Of a stretch of 64,000 bases of DNA, positions 26,173-34,438 are shown one piece after another. The DNA lies in contig CALGHA010000011.1 in assembly GCA_937915835.1 (NCBI GenBank), positions 7,231-71,230 on the forward strand, written 5' to 3'. This DNA is from an uncultured Fretibacterium sp. (GTDB taxonomy: Bacteria; Synergistota; Synergistia; Synergistales; Aminobacteriaceae). The notes under the pieces were generated by a model. That model worked only from the letters and a program-made list of their open reading frames with translations, was not told the DNA's origin and made no database searches. How positions within the stretch are numbered: the first letter of the stretch is position 1; each line of letters opens with the position of its first letter. The translations under genes and the position numbers were made by a program.

Positions 26173-27303
26173 TTGACGGGGATAATAGCAGAATTTAACC
26201 CTTTACACAAGGGCCATGAAAAATTAATCAGGTTCGCGAAATCTGACGGAATAATAGTAATTTTATCAGGAAATTTCACACAAAGAGGAAGTCCGGCGAT
26301 TGTCGACAAATTTTTTCGGGCTGAATTGGCCGTGAAGGCTGGGGCAGATTTGGTGCTTGAGCTTCCGTTTGTTTATGCGTGTTCGGCTGGTCAGGATTTC
26401 GCACGAGGGGCAACCGAAATTCTCGGACGCTTGGGCTTTGTTGACACTCTCGCGTTCGGAATGGAGGAGCCGGAGTTTGACTTCATGCCTCTTGTTGATG
26501 TCATGTTGAACGAGAACGAGGATTATAAACTATTTTTGCGTGAGGAACTTGACAAGGGAGCTTCATTCACGAAGGCTAACTCTCTTTCGCTGGAGAAAAT
26601 TTTACCGGGAAGCCGTGAATTTCTCGTGAAGCCTAATAACCTTCTGGCTCTGTCATATATTCTTGAGGTCAAGCGGAATAATTATAATATGAAGATTATG
26701 AAGCTGAGACGTTCGGGGAATTTTCGGAGTAAGGATATTCGGGAAAATCTGAATGACGAAAAATTTCTTGACATGCTGCCGGAATATTCACGAGAGATGA
26801 TTTGTTCGTGTGAGAGATTAAGCGATGAAAGTAAATTATGGCCGTTGTTGCAGAATATTTTTCTCAGGAGCCGAGCTGAAGACTTGCGAAGAATTTACGG
26901 GATTGATGAGGGCATCGAGGGATTATTCTTGCGCAACTGGAGAAGCTCTCAGGGATTTGATGACTTTATCGGCCGGTGTGTGTGTGCAAGATATACGCGT
27001 GCTCATATTCGCCGGAGATTGATTTACATTTTGCTGGGGCTTGACAGATGGGAAATTTGGGGAGCATTGAGGCGTGAAATTCCTTACGTGAGAGTTTTAG
27101 CCTTTAATGAACGCGGCCGGGAAATTCTGAGACGACACGGGAAAAACTCAGACATAAGGATTATCACGAGGCTGTCAGAAGCTAAGACACGAGACGAGAA
27201 ATTTTTTGCTCAGATTGAGTTCAAGGCTTCGGAGCTATACGAATTATTAATGAAGGAACCTGACATGAAACGAGAAAGTCATAGAGTGCTACAATTCCCC
27301 TAA
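26173..27303 (+). CDS. tmcAL: tRNA(Met) cytidine acetate ligase
   Basis: The 376-residue nucleotidyltransferase-fold protein of the TmcAL/YlbM family has the HxGH-type motif at the start (GIIAEFNPLHKGHEKLI), then ILSGNFTQRGSPAIVDKFFR, ADLVLELPFVYACSAGQDFA and KPNNLLALSYI. Family members use ATP and acetate to form N4-acetylcytidine at the wobble base of elongator tRNA-Met. The start is TTG at 26173, with GAGGAGG twelve bases upstream. The length is normal. It begins a plus-strand run that continues through plsY, though spacing suggests several transcripts. Confidence 0.9.
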   Translation: MTGIIAEFNPLHKGHEKLIRFAKSDGIIVILSGNFTQRGSPAIVDKFFRAELAVKAGADLVLELPFVYACSAGQDFARGATEILGRLGFVDTLAFGMEEPEFDFMPLVDVMLNENEDYKLFLREELDKGASFTKANSLSLEKILPGSREFLVKPNNLLALSYILEVKRNNYNMKIMKLRRSGNFRSKDIRENLNDEKFLDMLPEYSREMICSCERLSDESKLWPLLQNIFLRSRAEDLRRIYGIDEGIEGLFLRNWRSSQGFDDFIGRCVCARYTRAHIRRRLIYILLGLDRWEIWGALRREIPYVRVLAFNERGREILRRHGKNSDIRIITRLSEAKTRDEKFFAQIEFKASELYELLMKEPDMKRESHRVLQFP

Positions 27304-27332
27304 ATTTTTATTCAAGGAGAGATTTTTTCTTT

Positions 27333-29195
27333 ATGACACGAAAACTTTTCACAGGAATTTTTTTACTCGCAATTCTAGGACTTTCATGCTGGGGATTATG
27401 GCCGAGATTTCAGGTTGAACAGATGAATAATAACGTCTCAATTGTCGTAGATTATCGGGAAATCGTAACGCTGGCGAAAAATTCGGGCTTGACGGTTGAT
27501 GAAGCTATTGACATTTTAAAGCATAACGGATTAACCGGCTTAATGGTCAGTGAGCTTATCGGCGATAACGCAGACAAAGGAATTGGCCACGCTGAACTGA
27601 GAAAAGCGTCTGATCCCGAACGAGGTACAGAAGGTACGATATTCTCAATTATTCCGAACAGTCCTCATAAAGATTTGCTCAATGAATGGCTGAGAGTGAG
27701 ATTTGCGGTTTCAGGCGACAGGAAAACGGGGCCTTTGTTCCTTCCGATGCCTTCAAACATGTTACGAAGTTCCGGAGTGATCCCGGACATTGACGGACTT
27801 GACGCGGCGAAAAAAGCGGGCTTGAAGATTTATTATCGTCCTGCACCTTCTCCAGGCCATTTATCGGACCGGGCGGCTGTTATGCTCAGAAAAGTTCATG
27901 AGATGTATCATGTCGATGTTTTTACGCCTTCAGGTGAATACGTCTCAGGTTATCCGGATGTGAGTGCGCTTGCTAATGTCGCTAAAGATTGCAATATTCC
28001 GGTTGCTAAGGTCGAATTTTCGCGTCAATTGGGAGAACCTCAGCTTAACGCCCAAGTTTTGCCCCGAATAATCCCGTTACACAGCGTTACGAATGAAGAG
28101 ATGACCTCACGAAGGATTACGCGTGCGGCTTTACGAGACAGATTGATACGAGCGGCCGTTGAACGTTCAATAAGATTATTATTGCTCAGGACGGCTCCGG
28201 CTAACACGTCAAGTTTCAAGTTTAACGATTTTGCCGAAGAAGTAAGATTATTAGGCGAGGGCTTGAAGTCTCACGGGTTTAATCTTGCCTGGCCCGGCAA
28301 TGTTTACTCGTCTCGTAAACTCAGTGCTAATATTTTCGCGGCTCTAGCAATGTCTGGAATTTTGATGTTCTCGGTTTATTGCTATCTTGTGAGAATGGGA
28401 ATGAGTAATAATATGAAGAATGCTGTAACTTTTGCGATTTCCGGAGTAATTCTCGCGTTGGCTATGCTGAAAGTTGCGATAATAGCGAGATTGGCCGGAG
28501 CATTAACGGCACCGATGATTGCTGTAGAAGCGTCGTTGCTGGCGATGGACGACGGAAGGAGCCGAAAAATTATTCCTGCGTTTATCTTTGCGATTGTCGG
28601 CGGACTTGCTCTAGCTTCGTTCTTCAGCACAGCGGCTTACATGCTCAGGCTAAACACGTTTTCGGGCGTAAAGCTCACGTTAGTTCTGCCTCCGTTGCTT
28701 GTACTCGTTCATGACCTGAAAAATCGAATTCATCCGGAGTCAGTAATGCAATTCTTCTCACGTCCTCCATTATGGGGGGAAATTTTCGTCGTCGGAGCAT
28801 TGCTTGCAGGCGTGGGATTTATCGTGTTCAGGAGCGATAACGTCGCGAACATCTCAAATCTCGAAAACTCAATGCGTGAAACTCTTGAACGTTTATTAAT
28901 CGCTAGACCTCGAAGCCGAGAAGTCTTCATAGGTTATCCGTCAATTTTATTGCTGGGCTTTCTCGTGAGGAACAATTATTTTGCGAATTACCGGGAAATT
29001 TTCAGGATTGGCGCGGCTCTGGGGTTTTCGTCGGTGATTAACAGCTTCTGCCATTTCCATACACCTTTAGCATTAATTTTACTTCGAGAGTTTAACGGTT
29101 TATGGACTGGCTTAATCGTCGGAATTATTCTTGTTGGGTTAATCAAGTTCGTGTTAATCCCAATCTTGAAACTTTTGCGGCCAATAATCTCATGA
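27333..29195 (+). CDS. DUF5693 family membrane protein
   Basis: The 620-residue protein has an N-terminal membrane anchor (KLFTGIFLLAILGLSCWGLW), an extracytoplasmic domain of about 300 residues (VSIVVDYREIVTLAKNSGL, then LKHNGLTGLMVSE and PRIIPLHSVTNEE), and then about eight membrane segments from LSANIFAALAMSGILMFSVY on. This matches DUF5693, whose function is unknown. The extracytoplasmic part looks like a barrel-type fold. The family is repeatedly found beside csaB, as here, so a role in envelope polymer modification or surface-protein anchoring is an inference from context. The ATG at 27333 has AAGGAGAG upstream. Confidence 0.75.
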   Translation: MTRKLFTGIFLLAILGLSCWGLWPRFQVEQMNNNVSIVVDYREIVTLAKNSGLTVDEAIDILKHNGLTGLMVSELIGDNADKGIGHAELRKASDPERGTEGTIFSIIPNSPHKDLLNEWLRVRFAVSGDRKTGPLFLPMPSNMLRSSGVIPDIDGLDAAKKAGLKIYYRPAPSPGHLSDRAAVMLRKVHEMYHVDVFTPSGEYVSGYPDVSALANVAKDCNIPVAKVEFSRQLGEPQLNAQVLPRIIPLHSVTNEEMTSRRITRAALRDRLIRAAVERSIRLLLLRTAPANTSSFKFNDFAEEVRLLGEGLKSHGFNLAWPGNVYSSRKLSANIFAALAMSGILMFSVYCYLVRMGMSNNMKNAVTFAISGVILALAMLKVAIIARLAGALTAPMIAVEASLLAMDDGRSRKIIPAFIFAIVGGLALASFFSTAAYMLRLNTFSGVKLTLVLPPLLVLVHDLKNRIHPESVMQFFSRPPLWGEIFVVGALLAGVGFIVFRSDNVANISNLENSMRETLERLLIARPRSREVFIGYPSILLLGFLVRNNYFANYREIFRIGAALGFSSVINSFCHFHTPLALILLREFNGLWTGLIVGIILVGLIKFVLIPILKLLRPIIS

Positions 29196-29258
29196 GAAAT
29201 TTTTTCACGAACAGCAAAATATAACACGTTCTATTTTTACGTTGAGAAAATTTATATC

Positions 29259-30188
29259 ATGAGAAAATTCAAAGCGGCATTATTGGGATATTACGGCTTC
29301 GGAAATTTAGGCGACGAATTATTATTGCAGGCATGTATCGACATTCTAGAGAGGAACGGGATTAAGCGTGAAGAAGTACTTGTGCTCTCGAATAATCCCG
29401 AAGAGACGGCTAAAACTTTTCATGTCAAGTCAATAAATCGCTGGAAATATCGTGAGGTCATGAGCGCTTTTCGTGAGACTGAGACGTTAATACTCGGCGG
29501 CGGCGGATTGTTTCAGGACGTTACGAGCTTGAAGTCCTGCGTGTGGTACTGGGGAATTATGAGACTTGCGAAATTTTTAGGCGTTAAGCTCTCAGCTTGG
29601 GGACAATCAATCGGGCCTCTGAACTCGAAAGTGTCAAAATTTTTTGCTGGCGACGCGTTGAGATTATGCGGAAAAATCCACGTCAGAGATGATAACTCGT
29701 TGAAATTGGCCGGAGCTTTGGGCTGTAAGAAAGTCATAAAGGGAAATGATTTAGTCCTGACATTGAAGCCTGAAAAATTCACGTCTCAGAAAAAATTCAT
29801 GCTCGTAAATCTCAGGCCCTGTGCTCAGCTTGAAAAGTTTGTGAAAGTCTTGAAGCCTCATGTTGATAATGAAGCTGTCGGAGCTGCATTATCCCCCGAA
29901 GATGAAGGGCCTTTGAGCTTGTTGGGACTTGACAGGATTATTCGAGTGAGAAATTTTCAGGAGGCCGGAGCCTTATGGTCTGGAGCGTCTTGTGCTGTCG
30001 GAATGCGTTTACATTTCGGCGTATTGTCGCGAATTTTCAGGACACCTTTAGCATTAATGCCTTATGACGTGAAAGTCTCAGAATTTGCGAAAAGTTCAAA
30101 CGTTCCGTGCATAGTTGATGAGTGGCGTGAACCCGTTATGCCTCGTGAAATTCCTGAAGACGTATGCGGTGAAATTCTCTCACTGTGA
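29259..30188 (+). CDS. csaB: Polysaccharide pyruvyl transferase CsaB
   Basis: The 309-residue CsaB-type transferase has ALLGYYGFGNLGDELLLQAC at the start, then LILGGGGLFQDVTS, SAWGQSIGPL, IHVRDDNSLKLA and the late VGMRLHFGVLS with its catalytic His. CsaB adds ketal-linked pyruvate from PEP to cell-wall polymer so that SLH-domain surface proteins can bind. It is complete, unlike the second pyruvyltransferase at 9730-10629. It lies 63 bases after the DUF5693 gene. An inverted-repeat-like motif (29219-29234) sits in the gap. Confidence 0.88.
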   Translation: MRKFKAALLGYYGFGNLGDELLLQACIDILERNGIKREEVLVLSNNPEETAKTFHVKSINRWKYREVMSAFRETETLILGGGGLFQDVTSLKSCVWYWGIMRLAKFLGVKLSAWGQSIGPLNSKVSKFFAGDALRLCGKIHVRDDNSLKLAGALGCKKVIKGNDLVLTLKPEKFTSQKKFMLVNLRPCAQLEKFVKVLKPHVDNEAVGAALSPEDEGPLSLLGLDRIIRVRNFQEAGALWSGASCAVGMRLHFGVLSRIFRTPLALMPYDVKVSEFAKSSNVPCIVDEWREPVMPREIPEDVCGEILSL

Positions 30189-30200
30189 TAAAATTTGCTC

Positions 30201-31277
30201 ATGGACAAGCGCAGAATTGACGAACTCGGAATAAGATACGTTGAAAATTTTACGCTCTACGAAGAATACGCGGCGAGAATAAGAAATCTCGTGCAAGATT
30301 TAGTTGAAATTGAGGGCGTTGAATTTTACGCGATAGAAGGCTGGGCAAAACCTCCGGCCGAATTAATGCGTATGCTTTCAAGTCTCAGTGAGAAGGATTT
30401 AGCCGAGATTGATTTAGTTACAATTAGAGTGCTGTTGAGATTTCCGGCTGATGTTCTCAAGATTGAAGATGTCGTGAAGGCTGAGTTTTCGATTGACCCG
30501 TCGCGTTCAGTTCCGTCAAGCGGACTTGAAGACCCGTATAGATTTGGTTATCCTGCTGTAGTGTATATTCTCTCGCTCAATGATAAACGTTCAAAGTTAC
30601 GTGAATGGGAAAAATATAAAGATTTGGACTTCAGGCTTGAGTTGAGAACGATGTTACAAGAGGCATGGGCGACGATTTCCCAGAAAATTAATCAGCCTGT
30701 TGGAGAGGCAGCAGAACGGAAGATGACGAGGGAACTTGTTTTGCTCGCTGGACTTCTTGAGACTGCTGACAAGGGATTTTTGTCGCTTCATAATGAGGTT
30801 CAGGAGGAAGCCTTGTTAATTCCGCCGTCAAGTCAAATTTTGAAGAATAAGCCGGAAATCACGAATGTTGAGACACTTTTCACGGACGAAGAACTTTACA
30901 ACTTGTTCCGAGAAGACAACTCATTACTTGGACGCTGGAACGCAATTGCTATTGAGGCAGGATTTCCGGAGTTTACGCCGAGCGCGGATTATTTACGTGA
31001 GAGTTTCTCGCATCTGTGTAATATTTTCAGGACGGCGGGGATTGATACGCTTTCGGAAGTGAGAAAATTTCTTGCTGACATGGAGAACGAGAATAAAGGG
31101 CTTCGACAGCTCAGAACTATTCATGACACTTTCAGGAAAAATACGAATTGGCGTGTAGATCCATTTTCGGCGTTGTTCCTGCTGGTGCTTAATTTCAAGT
31201 GGGAAGATTTGAAGGATAAAGACTTAGTGAAGCTGAACATCAAGAAGGGTTCAGACAGGATTAGCGGAATTGACTAA
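30201..31277 (+). CDS. RelA/SpoT-like nucleotidyltransferase domain protein, active site degenerate
   Basis: I choose the ATG at 30201 (358 residues); a TTG two codons earlier is possible. Residues ~40-155 follow the RelA/SpoT synthetase layout: IEGWAKPPAELMRML, DLAEIDLVTIRVLLRFPAD, DPYRFGYPAVVYILSL and LELRTMLQEAWATISQKI. After them, RELVLLAGLLETADKGFLSL is the helical tail of small synthetase-like proteins. Key residues are changed: the R-x-K before the serine motif is W-A-K, the G-Y-R-S-x-H box is G-Y-P-A-V-V-Y, and E-x-Q-x-R-T is L-E-L-R-T. It is therefore unlikely to make (p)ppGpp. It could bind nucleotide or act as a regulator. The C-terminal 150 residues are unassigned. Confidence 0.6.
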   Translation: MDKRRIDELGIRYVENFTLYEEYAARIRNLVQDLVEIEGVEFYAIEGWAKPPAELMRMLSSLSEKDLAEIDLVTIRVLLRFPADVLKIEDVVKAEFSIDPSRSVPSSGLEDPYRFGYPAVVYILSLNDKRSKLREWEKYKDLDFRLELRTMLQEAWATISQKINQPVGEAAERKMTRELVLLAGLLETADKGFLSLHNEVQEEALLIPPSSQILKNKPEITNVETLFTDEELYNLFREDNSLLGRWNAIAIEAGFPEFTPSADYLRESFSHLCNIFRTAGIDTLSEVRKFLADMENENKGLRQLRTIHDTFRKNTNWRVDPFSALFLLVLNFKWEDLKDKDLVKLNIKKGSDRISGID

Positions 31278-31316
31278 AATTTGCGAATAAAATTTTTATG
31301 AGGGGGAATTTTTGCA

Positions 31317-31952
31317 ATGACAAGGACTATTATTTTATGGGGGATCGTCTCATATTTAATCGGCTCATTTCCGACGGGCTATGTTGTTACGAAACTTTTT
31401 CACAAGGACGAGAACGGTAAACGCGACGGCTTAGACATTCGCACAATCGGCTCAGGAGCAATCGGAGCTACTAACGTCGGGCGAGCAATGGGTGCTGGCT
31501 GGTCATGGTTCACGGCGATTGTTGACATGTTGAAGGGAGCTTTCGCGTTATTGCTGGCGGCACATATTGTCCCTGCTGAGGATGCGAATATTATTGCGGC
31601 AATTTCGGCTCTTGCTGTCGTAATCGGTCATAATTATCCTGTCTGGTTAAAGTTCAAAGGAGGAAAGGGAGTTGCGACGACTTACGGAACTTTATTCTTC
31701 ATATGGCCGTATAAATCGTTTGCTGTCGTGTTACTTTGCGGGGCGATCTGGTATGTAGTTCGCGGAGTAACTCGTTATGTCTCGCTGGCTTCAATGCTCT
31801 CACTGATTTCTATACCGATTTGTTTTGCGATACTCGGAGCACCTAAGGAATTTACGATAATGGCCGGAATTTTGGCGGCGTTGTGCGTGTTCCGACATTG
31901 GACGAATATTGTGAGACTAATTCAGGGCAAAGAAAACAAGTTCAGCAAGTAA
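31317..31952 (+). CDS. plsY: Acyl-phosphate:glycerol-3-phosphate acyltransferase
   Basis: The 211-residue integral membrane enzyme has the three PlsY motifs: YLIGSFPTGYVVTKLF, IRTIGSGAIGATNVGRAMG and IGHNYPVWLKFKGGKGVATT. It uses acyl phosphate to acylate glycerol-3-phosphate, making lysophosphatidic acid for membrane lipids. The ATG at 31317 is preceded by GAGGGGG. It ends at a strong terminator. The upstream RelA/SpoT-like gene is 39 bases away and may be cotranscribed. Confidence 0.95.
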   Translation: MTRTIILWGIVSYLIGSFPTGYVVTKLFHKDENGKRDGLDIRTIGSGAIGATNVGRAMGAGWSWFTAIVDMLKGAFALLLAAHIVPAEDANIIAAISALAVVIGHNYPVWLKFKGGKGVATTYGTLFFIWPYKSFAVVLLCGAIWYVVRGVTRYVSLASMLSLISIPICFAILGAPKEFTIMAGILAALCVFRHWTNIVRLIQGKENKFSK

Positions 31953-31959
31953 AAATATA

Positions 31960-31998
31960 ACGAGGCTTCTACGTTTTAAGCAGGAGCCTCATTTTTTG
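31960..31998. terminator. Bidirectional intrinsic terminator
   Basis: GAGGCTTCT (31962-31970) pairs with AGGAGCCTC (to 31990) and is followed by ATTTTTTGTG. It separates the convergent plsY and purD genes. Confidence 0.75.
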
Positions 31999-32002
31999 TG
32001 AA

Positions 32003-33259
32003 TTATTTTGTGCCTATGTCAGTCCTGTAACTCATTCCATCAAAGTTAATCATGCTTACGGCTTCATACGCTCTTTCTCGTGCTGAAGCTAAATCATTGC
32101 TCACGGCATTAACCGCTAAGACACGTCCGCCCGCTGTCAAAAATTTTCCGTTCTCAAGTTTCGTTCCAGCATGGAAAATCTCAACTCCCGGTAAACTTTC
32201 AGACTCGCCGAAAGTAATTTCATAGCCAGTCAGATATAACATTGGGTAACCGTGAGACGCAAGGACTACACAGCAAGAAGCTCCGTCTTTGAATTTCACG
32301 CTGACTTCATTTAGTCTTTCATCTCTGACAGCGAGCATAATATCGAGTAAATCACTTTCGAGCAAAGGCAAAACAGCTTCAGCCTCCGGATCTCCAAATC
32401 TGCAATTGTATTCAATAACTTTTGGGCCGTCCTGAGTGAGCATTAAGCCGAAATAGATACAACCTTTGAACTTTATGCCCTCTGAGTTGAGCGCGTTAAC
32501 CGTCGGGATAAAAATTTTACTCATGCATTCTTCAGCGATTTGCGGAGTGTAATAAGGATTTGGAGCGATTACTCCCATTCCGCCAGTGTTAGGGCCTTTA
32601 TTGCCGTCGTAAGCTCGTTTGTGATCCATTGACGAGATCATGGGAATTATAGTTGTTCCGTCAGTGAACGCAAGCACCGTAACTTCCGGGCCTCTTAAGC
32701 ACTCCTCGATTAAAATTTTCTCGCCGCTCTGCCCGAAAGTCTTTTTCTTCATGCATGCGATTATTGCGTCTCTAGCTTGCTGGAAATTCTCGGCGACCGT
32801 AACGCCTTTTCCTTTAGCGAGGCCGTCAGCCTTAATCACAATCGGACAGTCTGAAGTTGCCGCGTGTGATAAAGCCTCGTCAATGCTCGTGAAAACTTTA
32901 TATTTTGCCGTCGGAATGTTGTATTTCGTCATTAACTCCTTCGCGAAAATCTTGCTGCTCTCAATTTTAGCTGCTTCCTGAATTGGCCCGAAACACTTTA
33001 TGCCTTTAGCTTCAAGTTTATCAACAGCTCCCAAAGCTAACGGGTCATCAGGAGCGACGATTGCGAAGTCGATTGCGTGAGTTTTTGCGAAATTAACGAT
33101 GCCGTCGATGTCCTCAGCAGAAATTTTTACGCATTCGGCAAATTGTGAAATCCCCCCGTTGCCTGGAAGAGCATAAATTTTCGTTACGCTTGGATTTTTG
33201 GAGATGTATTTAGCGATGACGTGTTCGCGGCCTCCGCCTCCGATTATCATTATGTTCAT
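32003..33259 (-). CDS. purD: Phosphoribosylamine-glycine ligase
   Basis: The 418-residue ATP-grasp enzyme has a GARS N-terminal domain (MIIGGGGREHVIAKYISKN), a central ATP-binding region (CPIVIKADGLAKGKGVTVAE, GPEVTVLAFTDGTTIIPM), DHKRAYDGNKGPNTGGMG, and VIEYNCRFGDPEAEAVLPLL. It joins glycine to phosphoribosylamine in purine synthesis. The ATG at 33259 has GGAGG upstream. It is the last gene of the purine run purE-purM-purNO-AICARFT-purD. Confidence 0.96.
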   Translation of the reverse strand: MNIMIIGGGGREHVIAKYISKNPSVTKIYALPGNGGISQFAECVKISAEDIDGIVNFAKTHAIDFAIVAPDDPLALGAVDKLEAKGIKCFGPIQEAAKIESSKIFAKELMTKYNIPTAKYKVFTSIDEALSHAATSDCPIVIKADGLAKGKGVTVAENFQQARDAIIACMKKKTFGQSGEKILIEECLRGPEVTVLAFTDGTTIIPMISSMDHKRAYDGNKGPNTGGMGVIAPNPYYTPQIAEECMSKIFIPTVNALNSEGIKFKGCIYFGLMLTQDGPKVIEYNCRFGDPEAEAVLPLLESDLLDIMLAVRDERLNEVSVKFKDGASCCVVLASHGYPMLYLTGYEITFGESESLPGVEIFHAGTKLENGKFLTAGGRVLAVNAVSNDLASARERAYEAVSMINFDGMSYRTDIGTK

Positions 33260-33292
33260 ATTCTCAACGCCTCCTTCTCTAATTCTCTAATT

Positions 33293-34423
33293 CTAATGAT
33301 GGAACAATCTCCGGCCGGTCATGACCATAGCGATATTATATTTGTCGCATGCTTCGATAACTAAGTCGTCGCGGATTGAGCCTCCTGGTTGAGCTACGTA
33401 ACTTACTCCACTTTTTTCGGCTCTCTCTATGTTGTCAGGGAACGGGAAGAACGCATCACTTCCGAGTGAAGCTCCTTTGTGACTTGCGAGAAATTCTGCC
33501 CGTTCGTCTTGAGTGAGAAAATCTCCGGTCAACATTTCGCTGATTGAGTTATCTCGTTCCGGCCTTCCCATTGATGAATTGAACTCGTGAGCTAAAACTT
33601 TCGGATGTTCGCGCAAAACTCTCAAGTCCGCTTTATCACAGGCCAATTTTACACAATGCAATCTTGACTGCTGACCCGCTCCAACTCCCAAAGTCTGACC
33701 GTTCCGAGTTACACAGACCGAGTTAGACTGCGTGAATTTCAGCGTGATTAATGCAAGCGTTAAATCCCTTCTGGCTTCGTCAGGAATATTTTTGTTGACA
33801 GTTACAGGCTCATTGAATTTTTCGGGTTCGATTACGGGCAAAACGTTTCTTGACTGCTCAAAAGTTATCCCGAAAACGTCGCGTGTCTCTAAATTTTCCG
33901 GCTCATAATCCTTGTCAATCTTGATAATTGCGTAATTCCCCTTGCGTTTAGTCTTCAAGATTTCTAGAGCTTCAGGCGTGTAATCAGGAGCGATAACTCC
34001 GTCCGAAACTTCATGTTTAATGAAATTGGCCGTAATCTCGTCGCAAGTGTTGCTAAGAGCAATCCAATCACCGAACGAAGAAAGCCTGTCAGTTCCACGA
34101 GCACGGGCATAAGCACATGCTAAAGGTGAGGAGTTAATGTCAAGTTTCTCATCAACGAAGAATAATTTGCGTTCATCATCACTCAGCTTTAAACCTAATG
34201 CAGCACCTGCCGGACTAACATGCTTAAACGAAGTCGCAGAAGGCATGTTCAAACTCTTTCTTAACTCCCGGACTAACTGCCAAGAATTTAACGCGTCAAG
34301 AAAATTAATATAGCCCGGTCTTCCGTTGAGGATTTCAAGCGGTAAATTTCCTCCGTTTCTCATGAAAATTCTTGCTGGGCTTTGACTGGGATTTGTTCCA
34401 TATTTTAGTGTGTATTCCTGCAA
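33293..34423 (-). CDS. Stand-alone AICAR formyltransferase (PurH C-terminal domain only)
   Basis: The 376-residue protein covers only the AICAR transformylase half of PurH: LKYGTNPSQSPARIF, LNGRPGYINFLDALNSWQLV, the catalytic Lys-His in SFKHVSPAGAA, SDGVIAPDYTPEAL, TQSNSVCV, GAGQQSRLHCVKLA and DAFFPFPDNIE. The N-terminal MGS-like IMP cyclohydrolase domain of normal PurH is absent, and the start here (TTG at 34423, with AAAGGAG upstream) leaves no room for it. It transfers formyl from 10-formyl-THF to AICAR. The missing ring-closing step is supplied by the PurO-like half of the next gene upstream. Confidence 0.9.
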   Translation of the reverse strand: MQEYTLKYGTNPSQSPARIFMRNGGNLPLEILNGRPGYINFLDALNSWQLVRELRKSLNMPSATSFKHVSPAGAALGLKLSDDERKLFFVDEKLDINSSPLACAYARARGTDRLSSFGDWIALSNTCDEITANFIKHEVSDGVIAPDYTPEALEILKTKRKGNYAIIKIDKDYEPENLETRDVFGITFEQSRNVLPVIEPEKFNEPVTVNKNIPDEARRDLTLALITLKFTQSNSVCVTRNGQTLGVGAGQQSRLHCVKLACDKADLRVLREHPKVLAHEFNSSMGRPERDNSISEMLTGDFLTQDERAEFLASHKGASLGSDAFFPFPDNIERAEKSGVSYVAQPGGSIRDDLVIEACDKYNIAMVMTGRRLFHH

Positions 34424-34438
34424 AATTTTTCACTCCTT

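Noticed and set aside
25953..26198. Plus-strand frame of 81 codons in front of tmcAL
   Set aside because: It overlaps the tmcAL start, has no ribosome site and shows a random basic composition without family resemblance.
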